DNA of 27,975 nucleotides from Bacillota bacterium (GCA_029555925.1 JAKPQU010000416.1:1-27975); one strand, 5' to 3'. Numbered from the stretch's first letter, positions 1 through 7,664 are shown. Notes: a model not told the origin generated them from the sequence alone. Numbers and translations: made by a program.

Positions 1-1058
1 ACATTTATAACCATGTCTATTTCATCTGCTCCGTTTGCCACAGCATCTCGAGTTTCCATTGCTTTTGTCACAGAAGTATCTGCTCCGAGAGGGAACCCTA
101 CTACAGTGCATACCTTTACCGGGCTTCCAGCCAGTAAATCCCTTGCAAGGGCGACATTGGTCGGGTTGATACAGACAGAGGCAAATTTATATTTCCTTGC
201 TTCTTCACAGAGTTTTATTATTTCCTGCTTTGTTGCTTCAGGTTTCAGGAGTGTATGATCTATGAGTTCTGCCAGATTTATTTTAATATCTCCTGATACT
301 CCCGGTGAGGCTCCCACGCGGGTTGCTCCTGCTTCAACTATGGCTTCCACGTTGGCAGTTATGCCCTGAACACAGAGACCGCATCCGCCGCATTCTCCTC
401 CTTTTGACCAGGAACATGTAAGGCTTGATTTTTCCGGCATCTTTGATGCTGTAAGCTCAGAAAGATGGTCTCTGAAATTCTTCAGAGGTACCAGTTCAAT
501 ACCGAGACTTCTCAGATGATCGAGTCTTTCTTTTAATCTGGCATCAAGTCTGGAGTTAGTGCAAACACTTTCTTTTGACGACATAGAGAGGGATAAAAAG
601 ATTCCATCGGGAGCACATACGACTTTTTTGCCCATATAAAGAGCCTGAAGCACTATTTTACTTATAAAAGTGTCACCTATAAGAGATGAAATCTTAAAGG
701 CATCCGCCATGGTTAAGATTGGTACAATAACGGCTTTTACATCTTTCACCATATTAAAAATCTCTTTTGTAACATCTTTTTCTACATGTTTTACATGAGG
801 ATTTATTTTTCTGAGACCTTCTTCTCCCAGTTTTTCTCTTGCTTCTTTAGATATGGCCCAGGCACAGTTACAGCCCTGGCCCACCATAGCTCTGAGGGTC
901 TGAAAAGCTTCATCAAATCCTTCTTCTCCTCCTCCCAGGACAACAAGTCCTGCCGGAGAGTTTCCTGAGATTTGCTCAGGCTTTACCGAAGGAGCACTTA
1001 CTTCAAGTTTATTTACCACTTCTTTTGTTATAGCTTCAACCAATTGTTTTAAATCCAT
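1..1058 (-). CDS. deoC: Fusion: encapsulation peptide + flavoprotein-like domain + Cys cluster + DeoC aldolase (3' end cut by window edge)
   Basis: The frame is open from the ATG at 1058 to the left edge, 352 codons, with no stop. Residues 3-19 ([17 protein letters not shown]) form an amphipathic helix like BMC encapsulation peptides. Residues about 36-200 resemble the flavoprotein-like protein encoded at 5593-6378; compare [18 protein letters not shown] and [15 protein letters not shown] here with VKLVLVPLFSPYNLSRVA and EALQRGIKIIIVRDG there. A cysteine cluster follows (C215, C223, C226, C229; CGGCGLC), then the start of deoxyribose-phosphate aldolase: [12 protein letters not shown] at about 265-276, [11 protein letters not shown] at 319-329 and [11 protein letters not shown] at 342-352. 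DeoC cleaves 2-deoxyribose-5-phosphate to acetaldehyde and glyceraldehyde-3-phosphate through a lysine Schiff base; that lysine lies beyond the window. The gene is last in this part of the BMC operon. The DeoC identity is firm. The role of the N-terminal part is inferred. Confidence 0.9.
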   Translation of the reverse strand, partial: MDLKQLVEAITKEVVNKLEVSAPSVKPEQISGNSPAGLVVLGGGEEGFDEAFQTLRAMVGQGCNCAWAISKEAREKLGEEGLRKINPHVKHVEKDVTKEIFNMVKDVKAVIVPILTMADAFKISSLIGDTFISKIVLQALYMGKKVVCAPDGIFLSLSMSSKESVCTNSRLDARLKERLDHLRSLGIELVPLKNFRDHLSELTASKMPEKSSLTCSWSKGGECGGCGLCVQGITANVEAIVEAGATRVGASPGVSGDIKINLAELIDHTLLKPEATKQEIIKLCEEARKYKFASVCINPTNVALARDLLAGSPVKVCTVVGFPLGADTSVTKAMETRDAVANGADEIDMVIN

Positions 1059-1089
1059 ATCCACCTGGTTACACCTGCCTTTTTTAGTT

Positions 1090-1119
1090 CGTGAAGCGTG
1101 ACGCGTGACGCGTGACGCG
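1090..1119. repeat. Heptamer tandem repeat GTGACGC, about 4 copies
   Basis: GTGAAGC is followed by three or more GTGACGC units in the gap between rpiB and the DeoC fusion. It is a member of the dispersed 7-bp repeat family seen throughout the first 16 kb. Confidence 0.9.
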
Positions 1120-1129
1120 GGGTAAGCTG

Positions 1130-1582
1130 TTACCCTTTAACATGCTTTCTTTCTACATCCATTATTTTGGCAACCCTTCTTGAATGTCTGCCGCCTTCAA
1201 AGTCAGTAGAAAGCCATGTAAATACAATTCTTTTTACTAACTCTTCTCCTGTAACTCTACTGCCAAGGGTAAGGACATTTACGTCATTATGGGCCCGTGA
1301 ATTCCAGGCAGTAAAACAGTCATAACAGGCAGAAGCGCGAATTCCCGGTACTTTGTTGGCTGTTATGGCACTGCCGCATCCTGCACCGTCAATAATTATA
1401 CCGAGAGAATTACCCTCTTTGCTTACAGTAGATGCTACAAGGAAGGCAATATCCGGATAATCTACAGGATCTTTACTGTAAGTTCCATAATCAGTTACTT
1501 CATGTCCGAGTGTTTTTATATATTTTTTTAAGACTTCTTTAAGGTCAAAACCTCCATGATCACTGCCAATTATTACTTTCAT
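1130..1582 (-). CDS. rpiB: RpiB/LacAB-family sugar-phosphate isomerase with altered active-site Cys position
   Basis: This 150-residue protein has the normal length and layout of RpiB (ribose-5-phosphate isomerase B): [11 protein letters not shown] at 6-16, [16 protein letters not shown] at 31-46, a phosphate-binding loop [18 protein letters not shown] at 66-83, and the [16 protein letters not shown] segment with H98-N99. In classical RpiB the loop is preceded by the catalytic cysteine (CGTGIG). Here that position is D65 (IIIDGAGCG), and a cysteine appears four residues later at C69. RpiB interconverts ribose-5-phosphate and ribulose-5-phosphate; relatives act on allose or galactose 6-phosphates. 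It sits between a BMC-H gene and the DeoC fusion and has no obvious encapsulation peptide. The ATG start is preceded by GAGAGG. The family call is strong; the exact substrate is open because of the residue change. Confidence 0.92.
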   Translation of the reverse strand: MKVIIGSDHGGFDLKEVLKKYIKTLGHEVTDYGTYSKDPVDYPDIAFLVASTVSKEGNSLGIIIDGAGCGSAITANKVPGIRASACYDCFTAWNSRAHNDVNVLTLGSRVTGEELVKRIVFTWLSTDFEGGRHSRRVAKIMDVERKHVKG

Positions 1583-1601
1583 AATAAAGACAACCTCTCA
1601 T

Positions 1602-1886
1602 TTAAAATTTAAATTTTCTCGGAAGAATTTTTTCCACTTCTTCATGAGGGCGTGGGATGACATGAACAGATATAAGTTCTCCTACTTTTCTTGCAGCTTC
1701 CGCACCTGCATCTACTGCGGCCTTTACTGCTCCCACATCTCCTCTTACAAGGACTGTTACATAGGCAGAACCTATCCTTTCTTCGCCTATTAGTTCCACG
1801 TTTGCGGCTTTAACCATTGCATCAGAAGCCTCAATGGCTCCTATAAGACCTTTTGTCTCAATCATACCAAGGGCTAAAATACTCAA
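1602..1886 (-). CDS. BMC-H hexameric shell protein (first copy)
   Basis: A BMC domain fills the protein: [20 protein letters not shown], then [30 protein letters not shown] and [16 protein letters not shown], the standard PduA/EutM pattern that forms hexagonal shell tiles. I place the start at the TTG at 1886 (protein [13 protein letters not shown], 94 residues) because AGAGAGGTG lies just upstream with good spacing. An in-frame ATG at 1913 falls inside a GTGACGC-type repeat and would add nine atypical residues. It lies 19 bp upstream of rpiB and is probably cotranscribed with it. Confidence 0.93.
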   Translation of the reverse strand: MSILALGMIETKGLIGAIEASDAMVKAANVELIGEERIGSAYVTVLVRGDVGAVKAAVDAGAEAARKVGELISVHVIPRPHEEVEKILPRKFKF

Positions 1887-1903
1887 GAAAAACACCTCTC
1901 TTT

Positions 1904-1928
1904 TGTGACGCATGACGCATGATGCGCA
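1904..1928. repeat. Heptamer repeat variant GTGACGC/ATGACGC/ATGATGC
   Basis: Three diverged 7-bp units (GTGACGC, ATGACGC, ATGATGC) lie between the BMC-T and first BMC-H genes. They include the false upstream ATG of the BMC-H frame. Confidence 0.8.
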
Positions 1929-1978
1929 CCGTCAGATTATTTATTCATAATACATTCTATAGGCACTTATATTTCCCT

Positions 1979-2530
1979 TTAACTCCACAATCTTTCCCTT
2001 ATACTGTGATGGGGATACGGGATCACGACACTTTCGGTAATCAGATCTTCACCTGTTGCACTCTCAATAGCTGCCTTTACTGCAGATTGAACTGCTCCCA
2101 CATCACCCGTAAGGAAGACAAAACCTTTCCCGCCAAGACCGCGGGCAATTCTTATTTCTATTAATTTTACCGTAGCAGCCTTTACTGCCGCATCTGCCGA
2201 TGTTATGGCAGACACTATTGAATAGGTTTCAATAACTCCCAGAGACTGTATTTCTGGAACTTCCACTGTAGCCGACATAGCAGGGATTACTTCAGGGTGA
2301 ATATTGGGAATAACAGTACTGTTAATCCAGAAACGGCCTGCCATCTCACGTCCTGTCTTAACCGAAGTTTCCACTGCTCCCACATCCCCGGAGATAATAA
2401 TCACATATTTTCCGGGACACACAGGGGCAGAAACAACCATATTCACAGTAGCTGCCTTCATCATGGCATCCCACGCATTAATTCCTCTTGCTATACTGTT
2501 AAATTCTATAATTCCTATTGCATTATTCAT
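1979..2530 (-). CDS. BMC-T tandem-domain shell protein, PduT-like with Fe-S cysteine
   Basis: Two BMC domains occur in 183 residues: the first has GIIEFNSIARGINAWDAMMKAA and SGDVGAVETSVKTG, the second has SLGVIETYSIVSAITSADAA and TGDVGAVQSAVKAA. C38 in the motif SAPVCPGKY matches the cysteine that binds a [4Fe-4S] cluster at the centre of the PduT trimer, so this shell protein probably conducts electrons. The next gene upstream in the operon is PduS-like, its usual redox partner. No convincing Shine-Dalgarno precedes the ATG; two AGCTTTC heptamers sit directly upstream instead. BMC-T assignment is firm; Fe-S function is inferred from the motif. Confidence 0.93.
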   Translation of the reverse strand: MNNAIGIIEFNSIARGINAWDAMMKAATVNMVVSAPVCPGKYVIIISGDVGAVETSVKTGREMAGRFWINSTVIPNIHPEVIPAMSATVEVPEIQSLGVIETYSIVSAITSADAAVKAATVKLIEIRIARGLGGKGFVFLTGDVGAVQSAVKAAIESATGEDLITESVVIPYPHHSIRERLWS

Positions 2531-2534
2531 TGTT

Positions 2535-2584
2535 AGCTTTCAGCTTTCAATCGTGACGCGTGACGCGTGACGCGTGACGCGTGG
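2535..2584. repeat. Composite heptamer repeats: AGCTTTC x2 then GTGACGC x4
   Basis: Two AGCTTTC units (2535-2548) are followed by at least four GTGACGC units. Two different heptamers stand side by side between the PduS-like and BMC-T genes. Confidence 0.88.
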
Positions 2585-2612
2585 CAGGTAATACCTGATC
2601 CTTATCGAGAAG

Positions 2613-3947
2613 CTACCTTTCTTGTATAATAATTGAATTTTTTGTAATTTCCGTAACGACTCCCGATATACTGGCATGGTAGCGGGAACCGATGGAACCT
2701 TCCGGGATTTCAGCAATCAAGTCTCCCCTGGTAACTTTATCTCCTGCTTTCACTACAGGGAGCGAAGGTGCTCCTATATGCTGTTTTAACGGTATGATAA
2801 CCTTTGAAGGAGCATAAGTTAAATCAGAGAAAGGAGCATCATGTTCAAGCCTTAACAGATCCAGTTGAGATAATATTCTCTTTACCGGCAACTTGTGTTC
2901 CTCTCTGAGATTATGAGGAGAAAGGTCTCTGTTTCTGTGAGGATTTTTTATGCCATGTCCGAACATATCCTGTTTCAATTCCATAAAAACTTTTTTAGGC
3001 GAAAGCCCCATAAAGCATGCTATTTCACAGACAGAACATTCGACACACAGAAAAGCCTGTGTATGATCTTTAACAGGCATACCTAAAAATATACTCTTCA
3101 TAACCTTATGAGGTTTAAGGCAATGGCCGAGCATATGTCTCGGACACATATCCGTACAGACTCTGCAGGAACAACACACTTCCGCAGCAAGTCTCCTTAC
3201 GGTTCCATGTCTTTCCGACATATGAAGGGCAAGCTTATGCTCAGATGAAAGCACTATAAGACCGCTCGTAGTTTTAGTAACAGGACTGTCAATATCTTCT
3301 ACAAGCTTTCCCATCATAGGGCCGCCTGAGACTACAACAAAATCTTTCACTGTCGCCCCTCCTGCAACGGCAATAGCCTCTCTTATGGAAGTTCCTACAG
3401 GAAGTCTGACTGTAACAGGTTTTTCAACCTCTCCCGTAATTGTGAGGGGTCTGTCTGTTACAGGCAACCCTTTCATGGAATCCGCCACATTCAGGAGGGT
3501 ATTTACATTATTTACAACTACTCCTACCTCAAGGGGAATACCGCCTTCGGGGACTATTCTTCCTGTAACATCATAAACCAGAACATGTTCATCTCCGGCA
3601 GGATAATAGTTTTTGAGCAGGTGAACTGTTACAGGGACAGAGAAATTACCGGCTTTCAGTACCTGTTCGATAGAGGAAATAGCTTTTTTACATTTTCCTT
3701 TAATACCCACAACGCCTCTTGAAGCACCTGTAGCAATACAGGCAAGTTCAAGTCCTTTAAGGAGTTTTTCCGTTTCTCTGGCAGCCAGTTGCTGATCAAC
3801 TCTGAGGAGCGGTTCGCATTCTGCGGCATTAACTATCACAGTATCAACGTGTGCATTATATTTTACATAAGCAGGAAAACCTGCACCACCGGCTCCGACA
3901 ATACCTGCTTCTCTTACTGATTTTTTTATTTCTTCGGGAGTATACAA
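2613..3947 (-). CDS. pduS: PduS-like Fe-S/flavin NADH-dependent reductase (RnfC-type)
   Basis: The 444-residue protein matches PduS/RnfC in length and order: a Gly-rich nucleotide-binding loop GIVGAGGAGFP at 15-25, NAAECEPLL at 40-48, the SLBB-like middle (about 165-235), and two [4Fe-4S] motifs, C258-X2-C261-X2-C264-X3-C268-P and C301-X2-C304-X2-C307-X3-C311. The C-terminus looks like a lipoyl/barrel-sandwich domain (AGDKVTRGDLIAEIPEGSIG). PduS uses NADH to reduce cobalamin in Pdu compartments and binds PduT. No B12-dependent diol dehydratase is visible here, so a general NADH-oxidising role with electron export through the adjacent PduT-like shell protein is more likely (inference). The start is TTG at 3947 with AAGGTGAG six bases upstream. 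Confidence 0.92.
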   Translation of the reverse strand: MYTPEEIKKSVREAGIVGAGGAGFPAYVKYNAHVDTVIVNAAECEPLLRVDQQLAARETEKLLKGLELACIATGASRGVVGIKGKCKKAISSIEQVLKAGNFSVPVTVHLLKNYYPAGDEHVLVYDVTGRIVPEGGIPLEVGVVVNNVNTLLNVADSMKGLPVTDRPLTITGEVEKPVTVRLPVGTSIREAIAVAGGATVKDFVVVSGGPMMGKLVEDIDSPVTKTTSGLIVLSSEHKLALHMSERHGTVRRLAAEVCCSCRVCTDMCPRHMLGHCLKPHKVMKSIFLGMPVKDHTQAFLCVECSVCEIACFMGLSPKKVFMELKQDMFGHGIKNPHRNRDLSPHNLREEHKLPVKRILSQLDLLRLEHDAPFSDLTYAPSKVIIPLKQHIGAPSLPVVKAGDKVTRGDLIAEIPEGSIGSRYHASISGVVTEITKNSIIIQER

Positions 3948-3965
3948 AATATCTCACCTTTAAAG

Positions 3966-4025
3966 TCGTGAAGGGTGAGGAGTAAAGGGTAAGAATTAAT
4001 ACCCTTCACGCTTCACGCTTCACGT
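3966..4025. repeat. Diverged heptamers forming an inverted repeat
   Basis: Units GTGAAGG, GTGAGGA, GTAAAGG and GTAAGAA are followed after a short gap by three TTCACGC-type units in the opposite sense. CGTGAAGGGT (3967-3976) pairs with ACCCTTCACG (4011-4020), so the gap between the aldehyde dehydrogenase and PduS genes could form a hairpin in RNA. No T-run follows it, so it is not a classical terminator. Confidence 0.75.
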
Positions 4026-4026
4026 A

Positions 4027-5445
4027 TTAAATAATTCTAAAATAATCTACGAGAGTGCACCTTCTCTGTCTTGTAAAGGTTCTTGCAGAAGTGAGTCCTT
4101 CTCCTGTAGGAGAGGCTATTGTGAAGGTAGTAAATCCTTCTCCTCCCATAGCAAGTCCTGCACAGGTAGGGGCATTTTTCACAAAGATTGTCGTATTTAC
4201 AACTGATGCCATAAGGCTCAGGTTTTCTACATTTCTGGAATGCATTGCAGAGGTATGATAAAAACCATGTTCTGCCTTTAATGACCATGAAAGGGCCTCT
4301 TCGAAAGAATCAATTCTGGAAAAAGGAATCACAGGCATAAGCTGTTCCATCATGACAAGAGGATGAGATGGCGGAACCTCTGCGATTAAAATTTTCGTTT
4401 CTTCAGGTACTCTGAGGCCAATGGTGGCTGCTATTACGGAAGCATTTCTCCCTACCAGGTTTCTATTGGGCAGACCGAAGCCCAGGTGGTCTTTCCCTGT
4501 AATTATCTGTTCCATAAGTTTCTCTAAATCTCTGGGACTCAGTTCATAGGCGCCCTGCCGGCACATTTCCGATTTCAGATGATCTGCTATCTTTTTCAGG
4601 GCAAAAATCTCTTTTTCCGCAATACATAAAATATTATTATCAAGGTATGCACCGAGAATTATATCCCTCGCCGCAGAAGGTATATCGGCAGTCTCATCCA
4701 CCACTACGGGAGGATTTCCAGGACCTGCTGCTATAACCTTTTTACCTGATTTCATGGCAAGGTCAACCACGGCCGGTCCACCTGTCACAACAAGAAGTCT
4801 GACCTTTGGATGTTTCATAAGAGTCTGGCTTGCTTCTATGGAAGGCTCAGCCACAGTTGTAACAAGATCTACAGGGCCTCCGACAGACTGTATGGCACTA
4901 TTGATCAATTCCACAGCTTTCTGGCTCACACCTTTTGCAGCAGGGTGGGGGCCGAATACGACGGAATTGCCTGCAGCAATCATACCTATACTGTTATTTA
5001 TTACCGTTTCCGTTGAATTAGTAGAAGGTGTTATACTGCCTATAAGTCCGTAAGGAGCCATTTCAACAAGAGCCAGTCCCCTGTCTCCCGTATAGGCAGT
5101 GGAAGAAAGATCTTCCACACCTGGAGTTTTATCTATGGCAAGGAGATTTTTATTTATCTTATGATCTGCTCTTCCCATACCTGTTTCAGCGACGGCAGCT
5201 TCTGCCAGGAATTTAACATGGGTTCTCATAACTCTTCTTATCTGTTCAATTATTTCTTTTCTTTTCATCACACCAAGTTTAAGAAGTTCTTTCTGGGCAT
5301 TATAGGCTGCGTCTATGGCATTATCCATACTATCATATATACCTGTTCGTGTCTGTTTACTGCCTGAACTTACCACTTTACTGTCAGTAAGCTTTTTAAG
5401 AACTTCTTCAACTATGAAATTTACTTCTTTAGGATCGAGTTTCAT
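4027..5445 (-). CDS. CoA-acylating aldehyde dehydrogenase, BMC cargo (PduP/EutE type)
   Basis: The 472-residue protein has the PduP/EutE layout. Residues 4-20 (DPKEVNFIVEEVLKKLT) form an N-terminal encapsulation-peptide helix, followed by a variable linker and the dehydrogenase core from about 40. Recognisable segments are PYGLIGSITPSTNSTETVINN (131-151), VTGGPAVVDLAMKSGKK and AAGPGNPPVVVD (239-250), and the catalytic cysteine C274 in DNNILCIAEKE. It oxidises a short aldehyde to acyl-CoA with NAD+ and CoA. With DeoC next door the natural substrate would be acetaldehyde (inference), and PduL would turn the product into acetyl-phosphate. The ATG start has AGAGGAG upstream. Confidence 0.94.
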   Translation of the reverse strand: MKLDPKEVNFIVEEVLKKLTDSKVVSSGSKQTRTGIYDSMDNAIDAAYNAQKELLKLGVMKRKEIIEQIRRVMRTHVKFLAEAAVAETGMGRADHKINKNLLAIDKTPGVEDLSSTAYTGDRGLALVEMAPYGLIGSITPSTNSTETVINNSIGMIAAGNSVVFGPHPAAKGVSQKAVELINSAIQSVGGPVDLVTTVAEPSIEASQTLMKHPKVRLLVVTGGPAVVDLAMKSGKKVIAAGPGNPPVVVDETADIPSAARDIILGAYLDNNILCIAEKEIFALKKIADHLKSEMCRQGAYELSPRDLEKLMEQIITGKDHLGFGLPNRNLVGRNASVIAATIGLRVPEETKILIAEVPPSHPLVMMEQLMPVIPFSRIDSFEEALSWSLKAEHGFYHTSAMHSRNVENLSLMASVVNTTIFVKNAPTCAGLAMGGEGFTTFTIASPTGEGLTSARTFTRQRRCTLVDYFRII

Positions 5446-5478
5446 AATAATATAGCTCCTCTCATTGGTTATACGAAT

Positions 5479-5511
5479 CGTGACGCGTAACGCGTAACGC
5501 GTTACGCGAGG
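5479..5511. repeat. Heptamer repeat with perfect 18-bp palindrome
   Basis: GTGACGC and GTAACGC units run into CGCGTAACGCGTTACGCG (5491-5508), a perfect palindrome made by the heptamer unit inverting on itself. It lies between the flavoprotein-like and aldehyde dehydrogenase genes. Confidence 0.85.
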
Positions 5512-5592
5512 ACTGTCAGTGTAAAATTTACAGTTTAAATTTTCAGAGAAGATTTTAAAGAAAACTCTAAATATTTCTATTTCAAGAAAAAT

Positions 5593-6378
5593 CTAAACTC
5601 TAAACTTTATTTCTATATTTTTTTCTTTTGCAATATCTCTGGCCAGAGGGGTTATTATAGAATTACCCGATACTTCCATAAGATTTTTTCCTGACATTGC
5701 AAATGAAAGGACATCTTCTTTAGTAACAACCTCTTTTCCTTTTTTCTGCTGTCTTACAGGTTCAGAAACTGTAAATTCACTTTCCACTGAAGTTTTGAGA
5801 GACGAAAGATTTATAAAATTAATTCCCCAGGAAGCAAGTCTTTTGCCATGGTTTCTGATAATGTCATAAAAATCAGAAGGGCCTTCAGACAGGCCTTCAA
5901 ATTTTCTCAACTGAGAGTCAGGACAGAATCCGTCTCTTACAATTATAATCTTTATCCCTCTCTGCAGTGCTTCCAGAACAATCCATTCTACAGTCATGTG
6001 AGGTGTAATATTGGCGACACGGCTGAGATTGTAGGGAGAAAACAGAGGTACAAGAACAAGTTTTACGCATTTAAACACTTCGGAAGAGATTCTGTTTACC
6101 TGATTGCACATATAAAATTCCACAGAATTTTTCTCGAACTGTTTTTCTGCCATATCCTGGTCTTTTCCGTCTGCCACAATTACTGTTCTGAAACCATGAC
6201 AGGAAGAGAGTTCCCTGACCTGTGCACAGGTTTTTTCCCATGTTACCGGTTCATAAGACAGAGGTACAAGGACTGACGGTAAAGAAGAAGATAAAGAATA
6301 TTTATCTTTTCCCTCAAGACGTCTCAGTACTTCTTTAGTAATTTCTTCTATTAAACTATTTAAATACTCTGAATCCAT
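5593..6378 (-). CDS. BMC-associated flavoprotein-like protein with EutQ-like C-terminal tail
   Basis: This 261-residue protein begins with an encapsulation-peptide helix (YLNSLIEEITKEVLRRLEGK, 4-23). Its core, about 35-200, is similar to the middle of the DeoC fusion at 1-1058 and resembles HFCD-type flavoprotein domains found in other BMC loci. The tail from about 218 (VVTKEDVLSFAMSGKNLMEVSGNSIITPLARDIA, quoted here as VVTKEDVL, then NSIITPLARDIA) is the short motif that recurs in BMC enzymes and EutQ/adenosyltransferase-like proteins. No catalytic residues can be assigned. The last codons (FRV, stop) fall inside two copies of a CTAAACT heptamer. It is likely cargo with a flavin or regulatory role; function uncertain. 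Confidence 0.75.
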   Translation of the reverse strand: MDSEYLNSLIEEITKEVLRRLEGKDKYSLSSSLPSVLVPLSYEPVTWEKTCAQVRELSSCHGFRTVIVADGKDQDMAEKQFEKNSVEFYMCNQVNRISSEVFKCVKLVLVPLFSPYNLSRVANITPHMTVEWIVLEALQRGIKIIIVRDGFCPDSQLRKFEGLSEGPSDFYDIIRNHGKRLASWGINFINLSSLKTSVESEFTVSEPVRQQKKGKEVVTKEDVLSFAMSGKNLMEVSGNSIITPLARDIAKEKNIEIKFRV

Positions 6379-6395
6379 AATTTCTCAATAAAATC

Positions 6396-6432
6396 CGCGA
6401 CGCGTCACGCGTTACGCGTCACGCGTCACGAT
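6396..6432. repeat. Heptamer repeat GCGTCAC (inverse orientation)
   Basis: About five units of GCGTCAC/GCGTTAC, the reverse complement of the GTGACGC orientation used in most other gaps. It lies between the second BMC-H gene and the flavoprotein-like gene. Confidence 0.88.
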
Positions 6433-6439
6433 CCTTTTA

Positions 6440-6781
6440 TTACAAATTGGTTTTCTTTTTCTTTTCAACTTCACCTTCAGCCGGTGCTTCACCTCTATAT
6501 TTAATAGGGAGAACATCATCAAGATCCGGATGAGGTCTTGGAATTACATGAACTGCTACCAGTTCTCCAACCTTTCTTGCTGCTGCAGCTCCTGCGTCTG
6601 TAGCTGCTCTTACTGCTGCCACATCACCTCTTACGAGGGCAGTAACGAAACCGCCTCCTATTTTTTCATAGGCTACAAGTTTCACATTTGCAGCTTTCAC
6701 CATAGCATCAGATGCCTCTATCATGGCAACAAGTCCTTTAGTTTCAATCATTCCGAGTGCTTCTAAATTCAGGGTAGTCAC
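6440..6781 (-). CDS. BMC-H hexameric shell protein with charged C-terminal tail
   Basis: The BMC domain shows [47 protein letters not shown] and [16 protein letters not shown]. It is a close paralogue of the shell protein at 1602-1886 but has an extra tail of about 19 residues ([19 protein letters not shown]) rich in Glu and Lys. The start is unsettled. GTG at 6781 overlaps the Shine-Dalgarno-like AAAGGGGGTGA, while an in-frame CTG at 6772 would be better spaced from it. The difference is three residues before the conserved domain. It forms flat hexamers of the compartment facet; the tail may face the lumen or cytosol. Confidence 0.93.
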   Translation of the reverse strand: MTTLNLEALGMIETKGLVAMIEASDAMVKAANVKLVAYEKIGGGFVTALVRGDVAAVRAATDAGAAAARKVGELVAVHVIPRPHPDLDDVLPIKYRGEAPAEGEVEKKKKTNL

Positions 6782-6795
6782 CCCCTTTCATAATC

Positions 6796-6828
6796 AGCTG
6801 ACAGCTATCAGCTATCAGCTATCAGCTT
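6796..6828. repeat. Heptamer repeat AGCTATC, about 4.5 copies
   Basis: AGCTGAC is followed by three AGCTATC units and a partial copy upstream of the second BMC-H gene. The unit length is again 7 bp but the sequence is unrelated to GTGACGC. Confidence 0.88.
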
Positions 6829-6923
6829 TAAAATTTAAGGCAATTTCTTAATTTATATTTTCTTAAAAACAATAAGATTTCAGTTCACGCTATATTACTG
6901 TGGTGAGTATAAATAATAGATAT

Positions 6924-6958
6924 TTGCTCTCGTGACGCGTAATGCGTGACGGGAGCAA
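6924..6958. repeat. GTGACGC heptamers inside a TTGCTC/GAGCAA inverted repeat
   Basis: TTGCTC at 6924-6929 and GAGCAA at 6953-6958 bracket three GTGACGC-type units, giving a possible stem with the repeats in the loop. It lies just past the pduL stop codon. Confidence 0.75.
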
Positions 6959-6968
6959 GACTTTTTGC

Positions 6969-7613
6969 TCAGGTCAGTAATATCTCTACCTGATCACCAT
7001 TTTTAATAAAACCTGCATTTGCTTCATCCGTATCTATATGCATTTCCAGGCTATACTGACTGTTTACCCTTACGAGTACTCTGTCAAAAATCAGACCTCT
7101 ATCACCGAAAGTTTTTACCTTTACATACTGTTTATCCGAGAGTCCGAATTTTGCGGCATCTTCAGGGGTCATATGTATGTGTCTCCAGGCACATATGACT
7201 CCTTCTTTAATAGTAACAGAGCCTCCAGGGCCCACAACCGATATACCCGGTGTCCCTGCAAGCTCTCCGGAATCTCTGACAGGAGGTTTTAATCCAAGCT
7301 CAAAACCGTCTGTCATGGAAATCTCTACCTGTGTTTTTGACCTTTCAGGCCCGAGGATTCTCACCTTTGTTTTAACACCTGAAGGTCCTACAAGTGTTAC
7401 CATATCTTCTGCAGCATACTGACCGGGTTGGGAAAGATCTTTAAATTTTCTCAGTTTATAACCTTCTCCAAATAAAATGTCAAGATCGCCTCTGGACACA
7501 TGAATATGTCTGTTAGAAACTCCGACAGAGATTTTATTTTTTCCCTGCTCTCTATTTCCTATGTAATTTTTCACAACCTCTTGTACAACTGATTGAATAA
7601 ACTGTGCATCCAT
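6969..7613 (-). CDS. pduL: PduL phosphotransacylase
   Basis: The 214-residue protein has an N-terminal encapsulation helix (FIQSVVQEVVKNYIG, 5-19) and two PduL beta-barrel halves. Zinc-binding histidines are visible in VSNRHIHVS (H36, H38) and AWRHIHMTP (H145, H147), with E69 in QYAAEDMVTLVGP as a likely further ligand. PduL converts acyl-CoA plus phosphate to acyl-phosphate and recycles CoA inside BMCs. Here it follows the aldehyde dehydrogenase step. It is the most upstream BMC gene seen; the receiver-domain gene at 7767-8096 precedes it in the same direction. Confidence 0.95.
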   Translation of the reverse strand: MDAQFIQSVVQEVVKNYIGNREQGKNKISVGVSNRHIHVSRGDLDILFGEGYKLRKFKDLSQPGQYAAEDMVTLVGPSGVKTKVRILGPERSKTQVEISMTDGFELGLKPPVRDSGELAGTPGISVVGPGGSVTIKEGVICAWRHIHMTPEDAAKFGLSDKQYVKVKTFGDRGLIFDRVLVRVNSQYSLEMHIDTDEANAGFIKNGDQVEILLT

Positions 7614-7632
7614 AAAAAAGCCCTCTGAATTA

Positions 7633-7664
7633 ACGTAACGCGTGACGCATAACGCGTGACGCGA
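7633..7664. repeat. GTAACGC/GTGACGC heptamer repeat
   Basis: About four units of the 7-bp family lie immediately upstream of the pduL start region, ending in GCGAGGA as at several other copies. Confidence 0.88.

Noticed and set aside
1602..1913. Longer BMC-H frame starting at ATG 1913
   Set aside because: The ATG lies inside a heptamer repeat and a TTG at 1886 has a proper ribosome site directly before the conserved domain.
1090..2584. GTGACGC arrays as CRISPR repeats
   Set aside because: The units are directly adjacent 7-mers without spacers.
6530..6766. Cys-rich plus-strand frame opposite the second BMC-H gene
   Set aside because: Its cysteines come from the reverse complement of Ala codons of the shell protein; there is no ribosome site.
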